From Brucella oryzae (GTDB lineage Bacteria > Pseudomonadota > Alphaproteobacteria > Rhizobiales > Rhizobiaceae): DNA of 60,000 nucleotides. A program made the translations under genes and the position numbers. This document shows positions 53,546 to 60,000 of this stretch, piece after piece. Location: contig JAAVLL010000002.1 in the NCBI GenBank assembly GCA_012103035.1, positions 1,307,501 through 1,367,500 on the forward strand, given 5' to 3'. How positions within the stretch are numbered: the first letter of the stretch is position 1; each line of letters begins with the position of its first letter. Under the pieces are notes generated by a model. It ran no database searches and had not been told where the DNA came from. It saw nothing but the letters and a program-made list of their open reading frames with translations.

Positions 53546-54507
53546 TCAGGAAAACAGAAGCGACGACAGCTTGCGCCGCGCACCCAGTGTCGCCGGATCG
53601 GCATTGCCCCATGCCTCGAAAAACTGAAGCAGCTGCTTGCGCGCGCCGTCGTCATTCCACTCGCGGTCAGCTTTCATGATGAAAAGCAGCTCATTGGCCG
53701 CATCTTCACGCCGTCCCTGCGCATTACGCACCTGCGCGAGGTCGAAACGGGCTTGATAATCCTTCGGATCGGCCTGAATTCGCTTTTCCAGTTCGACCGG
53801 GTCACCAATGAGCTTGACCTGATCAGCCAGTGCAAGACGCGCTTCAAGCGCTCGAACGGCTGGCGCATTCTGCTTGTCAGCCGGAAGCTGGGCCAGAATT
53901 TCCTGCGCCTTTTCCGCATCACCGGATTCCAGAAGGCAGGTCGCAAGACCGACAATCGCATCGACATTATCCGGAACTGCCTGAAGGATGGACGAGAAAA
54001 TCTCCGATGCCTGAACGAAATCACCAGCTTCAACCAACTCATTCGCAGCAGTGATTGCTTCTGCAAGTGCCGCTTCCGCATCGCTCGGCCCGCCAATCTT
54101 GGCGATAAATTCCTTCACTTTCGATTCCGGTACAGCGCCCATGAAACCATCGACCGGCTGACCGTTGACGAAAGCGATGACCGCCGGAATGGACTGAATT
54201 CCAAGCTGACCAGCGATAGCCGGATGATCGTCGATATTCATCTTGACCAGTTTGACAGCGCCACCAGCGTCCCGCACGGCCTTTTCAATGATCGGTGTGA
54301 GCTGCTTGCAAGGTCCGCACCAAGGCGCCCAGAAATCCACCAGCACCGGCTGATTGCGGGATTCGGTAATGACATCCGCCTGGAAACTTGCCGTCGTCGT
54401 GTCCTGACGAGATCCGCGCCCCCGGCTGCCGCTGGCGCCGAACCGAAAGAGACATTTGCCGTCATCTGACCACCTGCGCCGGCATAAGGATTGTTCTGGC
54501 TGCTCAT
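53546..54507 (-). CDS. Thioredoxin-TPR co-chaperone (CnoX/YbbN-like)
   Basis: About 320 codons. The likely start is ATG 54507 (MSSQNNPYAGAGGQMTANVS), with a break near 54420. The thioredoxin domain has the active site VLVDFWAPWCGPCKQLTPII (WCGPC, both cysteines present) and IQSIPAVIAFVNGQPVDGFM. The C-terminal half contains TPR-like helices (EAGDFVQASEIFSSILQAVP, LATCLLESGDAEKAQEILAQL) and the CnoX-like tail VRNAQGRREDAANELLFIM. Expected to act as a redox holdase co-operating with chaperones. Same strand as its neighbours but with gaps of about 190 bp each side. Confidence 0.9.
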
Positions 54508-54700
54508 AAGAAATTCCTTCGTATTTTCCGACTGATGCGACGGTCCGCATGCAAGCCGGTGTCGTTCTTTCAGTTCGTATCTTCGAAAGCCAATTTCAAG
54601 ACGGTCGATTCAGCGAGTTGCGCTGTAACTTAGCGCTCCCGCTTCTCACTTCAATCGGCAATTGCTGTGCGTAGCCAGACCGCCCATTTCGAAAATCAGT

Positions 54701-55222
54701 TTATACCGAAGCGTCCGCCTTCGCACCCTCGGAAACGGCTAGAATACGAGGGTCATGTCCGGTGGACTTGAGAAAAGCGACAAGGTCTTCGCGCTTGATT
54801 GAAGTTGTGGCTTCATTGGTCAGTGGATGGCCGTTGATGACGTCATATTTCATCAGATCGGCATCGAGAATGACCTGCACATTATGAGCGGTATCGTTGA
54901 CCGCACCAAACACGGTGACCGAGCCGGGGATCACACCGAGATATTCCATCAGCTTTTCAGGCTTGCCGAACGAAACACGGCTTGCCGCACCGATCAGCTG
55001 ATGAATCGACTTCAGATCAACTACGGCATCTTCTTCGACCGTCACGAGAAAGAAATTGTCTTTCTTGTCTTTCAGGAAGAGATTTTTCGTATGGCCACCC
55101 GGGATTTCACCACGAAGGCTTTGGGAATCCGCGACCGTGAACAAGGGAGGATGTTCGACAGTTTTCACTTCGATACCGAGTTTATGAAGATAGTCTTGAA
55201 GTTCGCTCGGCGACAAAGGCAT
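54701..55222 (-). CDS. ProX/YbaK-family aminoacyl-tRNA deacylase
   Basis: A 173-residue intact protein starting MPLSPSELQDYLHKLGIEVK. It hydrolyses mischarged Ala- or Cys-tRNA(Pro)-type substrates. Motifs: VEHPPLFTVADSQ, GEIPGGHTKNLFLKDKKDNFFLV (the conserved Lys and GxxP region), SFGKPEKLMEYLGVIPGSVTVFGAVND. Matches ProXp-ala/PrdX stand-alone editing proteins of alphaproteobacteria rather than the INS domain of ProRS. No operon partner is evident. Confidence 0.92.
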   Translation of the reverse strand: MPLSPSELQDYLHKLGIEVKTVEHPPLFTVADSQSLRGEIPGGHTKNLFLKDKKDNFFLVTVEEDAVVDLKSIHQLIGAASRVSFGKPEKLMEYLGVIPGSVTVFGAVNDTAHNVQVILDADLMKYDVINGHPLTNEATTSIKREDLVAFLKSTGHDPRILAVSEGAKADASV

Positions 55223-55609
55223 GATTCCACCCCATTCTGTTCAGCATTGAATATGTTGCGCATGTCATCACGCTCCTCACGCTTCGACGACTTGCAACAG
55301 CGCTTATAGACCATGGATGCAGGCTTAGAAACCATGCAAAACAAATTGGATTGTTCGCACATAATACAGCAGCCTGACTCGCGCCTCTGACGACAGATTC
55401 CATTATCCGTGAAGGCTCGTTTTTCTTGTTTTGACGAAAAATCGCAGCTAAGAACGCAACCATGAACATGAAAAATATAATATTTACAGATAGTTATAAT
55501 TTAACCGGCAGCTAATTTCGCTGAAATGGTATTTTCCTGTAATTTCCCTGTTGCAATCTCCGAGGCGTTAGTTCATATAGCGCCTGCCTGACGAAAATGA
55601 CTGGCGCGA
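55223..55609. other. Intergenic region before tRNA-Gly
   Basis: About 390 bp with no gene that I can support; AT-rich between 55460 and 55560. The tRNA-Gly promoter should lie in the last 100 bp. Confidence 0.4.
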
Positions 55610-55684
55610 GCGGGTGTAGCTCAGGGGTAGAGCACAACCTTGCCAAGGTTGGGGTCGAGGGTTCGAATCCCTTCGCCCGCTCCA
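55610..55684 (+). tRNA. tRNA-Gly (anticodon GCC)
   Basis: A 75-nt cloverleaf with encoded CCA: acceptor GCGGGTG / CGCCCGC, D-arm TAGCTCAGGGGTAGAGC, anticodon stem CAACC / GGTTG with GCC, T-loop GGTTCGAATCC. An integrase-like gene starts 86 bp downstream, so the 3' end of this tRNA is a likely attachment site. Confidence 0.97.
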
Positions 55685-55769
55685 GTCAGTCAGGCTTTTA
55701 TATTTTAAGTTATTGATTTTAATTGGTTTTCCCATTGGCGGTTTAGCTGGTGGTACAAGGAAAGGTACA

Positions 55770-56164
55770 TTGAGAAAAGTTTCTGCCGATATTCCGTATC
55801 TTTACGAGCATAACGGTTTCTATCTTTATAGACGGGCAATTCCAAATCATCTGCGAAATGCCGTAGATAAGCGCCGTGAAATCAAATCCTCTCTCCGAAC
55901 AACTTCAAGAAACGAAGCAATCCGGCTTTATGGTGAAGCTGATATCGCTGCCGAAAAGCGTTTGAAGGCTCTGCAGAACGGTGCCTCAACAAAGAAGCGA
56001 TTCCCTTCGAAGCCTTTGCGGCTCAAGCAGCCTCGAGAGGACATCTACTCATTGACCTGAGCAAAGTCATCGCAAAGCCTAATCTTCTCTTCAAAACTGC
56101 GTCTGAATGGCGCAAAACCAAGACCAAGGACCCTTTCCTTTTCAGGTCATTCTTCAATGCCTCG
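55770..56164 (+). pseudogene. Truncated phage-type integrase next to tRNA-Gly
   Basis: The frame from TTG 55770 reads RKVSADIPYLYEHNGFYLYR, then RAIPNHLRNAVDKR and SLRTTSRNEAIRLYGEADIA, the N-terminal arm-binding region of tyrosine recombinases with a DUF6538-type start. After one break near 56005 the frame continues FEAFAAQAASRGHLL until an IS3 element cuts it at 56165. The catalytic domain (R-H-R-Y) is not found beyond the IS. It is a remnant of an island or prophage integrated at tRNA-Gly. Confidence 0.75.
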
Positions 56165-56228
56165 TGACCTGCTCCCTGAAATGTCCTCGCAATTTGGTTG
56201 GTCTGTTCTCCGGAAAAGGAGACAGAAC

Positions 56229-56494
56229 ATGAAACGATCCCGCTTCAGCGAAGAACAGATCATCGGAATATTGAAGGAGCATCAGGTTGGGATGTCGGCC
56301 GTTGAGCTGTGCTGAAAGCACGGCGTCAGTGATGCGACGTTTTACAAGTGGCGCTCGAAGTATGGCGGCATGGAGGTGTCCGATGCCAAGCGCCTGAAGT
56401 CTCTTGAAGACGAGAATGCCAAATTGAAGCGTCTTATGGCTGACGCGATGTTGGACGTATCGACTCTGAAGGGGATGCTTGGAAAAACTTCTGA
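56229..56494 (+). pseudogene. IS3 orfA (helix-turn-helix), nonsense mutation
   Basis: Reads MKRSRFSEEQIIGILKEHQ, VGMSAVELC then TGA where this family has Arg, then KHGVSDATFYKWRSKYGG and a leucine-zipper region (LKSLEDENAKLKRLMADAML) ending GMLGKNF if one G is restored near 56480. It is the DNA-binding half of the IS3 transposase. The stop is a CGA to TGA type substitution, so the copy is genuinely inactive. Confidence 0.85.
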
Positions 56495-56507
56495 AGCCGG
56501 ATTAAGG

Positions 56508-57321
56508 AGAAACGCCGTGAGCTAGGCTATGGAAGACAGAAGCTATTCACAACGCCGGGCCTGCGATCTGGCGGGGATCGATCCTCGCGTCTATCGCTAT
56601 CGTTCGACCCGTGGTGAAGATGATGTCGTACGGTCCAGGCTGCGCGAACTGGCAAGTGAACGCCGTCGCTTCGGCTATCGCCGTCTGCATATCCTTCTGA
56701 AACGGGAAGGCTTCGATGTGAACTGGAAGAAGCTTTATCGGCTCTACAAGGAGGAACGGCTCACCGTGCGCAAGCGTGGCGGCCGTAAACGGGCCTTGGG
56801 GAGACACGTGCGCCGATGGGGTCCTGCAGAGCCCCAATCAACGCTGGAGCTTGGACTTCGTCTCTGATGCCCTAGTTGATGGCAGGCGCTTTCGTATCAT
56901 GTGCGTCATTGACGACTTCAGCAGGGAGTGTCTGGCCGTTGTGGTCGATAACTCGCTCTCTGGTGAACGTGTCGCCTGCGAGTTGGACAAGATCGCCGAA
57001 CGCCGTGGACTTCCATGCATGATTGTCAGCGACAATGGAACGGAACTGACCTCAAATGCCATCTTGAAATGGCAGCAGGACCGGTCTGTGGAATGGCACT
57101 ACATTGCGCCCGGCAAACCGATGCAAAATGGTTTTGTGGAATCATTCAACGGGCGCTTGCGCGATGAGTGCCTCAATGAACATCTGTTCATCAACTATCA
57201 ACACGCTCGCCAGATCATCGAAGAATGGAGAAGCGACTACAACCTTAATCGTCCGCATACGAGCCTTGGTGGCTTGCCCCTTATGAGTTTGCAACCCGGC
57301 CCACAAACGACCAAAACCTGA
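56508..57321 (+). pseudogene. IS3 orfB (DDE transposase), nonsense mutation and frameshift
   Basis: The frame contains AVS, TAG at 56523 (Tyr expected), then [40 protein letters not shown] and, after one break near 56805, the rve catalytic core [27 protein letters not shown] and [19 protein letters not shown]. All three DDE acids are visible (D in LDF, D in SDNG, E in ESFNG). Ends [11 protein letters not shown] at 57321. Inactive unless the nonsense codon is an error. Confidence 0.85.
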
Positions 57322-57452
57322 ACAGAGCTAACTTATAATCGCGGACAACAAGGGAAGCAGGTCACTTGCGCCGGGGATTTAGCGCCGGTGACAGGAGTGC
57401 CCCGGCGTACTGGATCGTGATTTGCAGCTATTGTTGGATACTGTAGCGTAGG

Positions 57453-57532
<80 letters not shown>

Positions 57533-57637
57533 CCAGGGTGTTTATTTTGAACCGGTTTGGTATTTTTCGCGATTATCGCGTTGAATGTCTGTTTTGTATG
57601 GATTTGAGAAGATGAATTGATTTGTGTGCTTTGCAGA

Positions 57638-57752
57638 CCTGGCAGCGACCTACTCTCCCGTGTCTTAAGACAAAGTACCATTGGCGCAGGAGCGTTTCAC
57701 GGCCGAGTTCGGAATGGGATCGGGTGCAGCCGCTCCGCCATAACCACCAGGT
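57638..57752 (-). rRNA. rrf: 5S ribosomal RNA
   Basis: About 115 nt. On the minus strand it begins GACCTGGTGGTTATGGCGGA, includes CCGATCCCATTCCGAACTCG and ends GGTAGGTCGCTGCCAGGTC-type sequence, characteristic of alphaproteobacterial 5S. Ends are approximate to a few bases. Confidence 0.93.
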
Positions 57753-57788
57753 CGGCGAAGAACACAAACAGATGATGAGAAGCTGGTT

Positions 57789-57819
57789 AGGGAGTAGGGG
57801 AATAAGGCAGTAAGGGAGT
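57789..57819 (+). repeat. Degenerate octamer repeats in the 5S-23S spacer
   Basis: AGGGAGT, AGGGGAAT, AAGGCAGT and AAGGGAGT in tandem, preceded by TT. AAGGCAGT is also one of the units on the right of the four-helix gene (42895-42902), so this is the same octamer family in an rRNA operon spacer. Confidence 0.7.
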
Positions 57820-57863
57820 ATGTTTTCCTTAAGCGTCCTCTGCTCCTTTGTCTTTCGTGCCTT

Positions 57864-57994
57864 GATATCAGAACTAGAACCTCGAAGCGTAAGCTTCGCA
57901 AGCGCGACCGCGCGTCGGCCACGTTTGGCCGCCCTCGCGGAGGATCAGCGGCGAAGCCGCGTACGATCCGTGAGCGCTGTTCTAACTTGATATC
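57864..57994. repeat. Palindromic element in the 5S-23S spacer
   Basis: Outer arms GATATCAGAACTAGAAC (57864-57880) and GTTCTAACTTGATATC (57979-57994) are complementary apart from a few central bases, enclosing about 100 bp with further dyads, for example CGAAGC-GTAA-GCTTCG at 57883-57898. It looks like a mobile palindromic unit or rRNA-processing stem. Confidence 0.6.
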
Positions 57995-58018
57995 CATCAA
58001 GCTTTGCTTGATGGATAT
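57990..58018. repeat. Perfect 13-bp inverted repeat beside 23S 3' end
   Basis: ATATCCATCAAGC and GCTTGATGGATAT separated by TTT, about 10 bp from the 23S 3' end. Its left arm overlaps the outer arm of the neighbouring palindrome. It could be a processing hairpin. Confidence 0.75.
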
Positions 58019-58029
58019 TGTAAATGGGA

Positions 58030-60000
<1,971 letters not shown>

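Larger units (their letters stand above)
56165..57364 (+). mobile_element. IS3-family insertion sequence (IS407-like), decayed
   Basis: About 1.2 kb with imperfect inverted ends: left TGACCTGCTCCCTGAAATGT, right (other strand) TGACCTGCTTCCCTTGTTGT, matching at 15 of 20 positions and continuing CC in both. It contains orfA and orfB. Both carry in-frame nonsense codons (TGA at 56313, TAG at 56523) that are substitutions, not indels. No exact target duplication is seen. Confidence 0.85.

Overview
The window looks like a chromosomal segment of a Brucellaceae alphaproteobacterium, closer to the Ochrobactrum group of Brucella than to the classical pathogens. The signs are a PdhS-type polar histidine kinase, AGGGCAGT octamer repeats of the kind used for Brucella VNTR typing, the gene order 23S-5S-tRNA-fMet, a tRNA-His without an encoded G-1, and an accessory load (RTX protein, IS6, IS481, IS701 and IS3 pieces). 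A dominant technical feature is that many conserved genes are split by single-base indels. Most are explained by a homopolymer one base too short (for example TTTT where TTTTT restores aceA, potG and puuA, or GGG where GGGG restores a Walker A motif). I therefore annotate full-length genes and treat most breaks as probable sequence error rather than pseudogenization.

Layout. 1-2.8 kb: a methyltransferase-like end, a GGDEF-EAL protein and a periplasmic molybdopterin-fold partner. 3.0-11.4 kb: one tight minus-strand operon, murQ, peptide-type ABC transporter (binding protein, two permeases, double ATPase), serine hydrolase, anmK, which reads as an uptake and recycling route for cell-wall amino sugars or muropeptides. 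11.5-14.1 kb: small membrane protein, methyltransferase, M24 peptidase. 14.1-18.7 kb: ubiD-ubiX diverging from ubiT-ubiU-ubiV around a perfect FNR-type box, an oxygen-independent ubiquinone module. 18.8-26 kb: accessory region with an IS6 remnant, RTX protein, hotdog thioesterase, LysR/LysE pair, three small exported or membrane proteins and an MscS channel. 26.4-32.4 kb: tRNA-His, pdhS, asmA-like gene.

32.4-44.3 kb is metabolic: potFGHI putrescine uptake, an ScfR/RamB-type regulator diverging from aceA (isocitrate lyase), and puuA/puuB-like genes for gamma-glutamylation and oxidation of polyamines, interrupted by a four-helix-bundle (S23/IVP) gene bracketed by octamer repeats in opposite orientations. 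44.3-49.9 kb: a Tat-exported Hint-domain protein, a tyrA-type dehydrogenase preceded by a Tyr-Tyr leader peptide and a three-way attenuator-like fold, an IS481 element inserted in an IS701 remnant, and an MHS-type MFS transporter. 49.9-55.2 kb: ada, leuB, a Trm112-like protein, a LON-domain protein, a thioredoxin-TPR co-chaperone and a ProX/YbaK deacylase. 55.6-60 kb: tRNA-Gly with an integrase remnant cut by a decayed IS3 element, then tRNA-fMet, 5S and the 3' two-thirds of 23S rRNA on the minus strand.

The best candidates for something not yet described are the tyrosine leader/attenuator before the tyrA-like gene (45.5 kb) and the repeat-bracketed four-helix gene between puuA and puuB (42.4-42.9 kb), whose repeats recur in degenerate form in the 5S-23S spacer.
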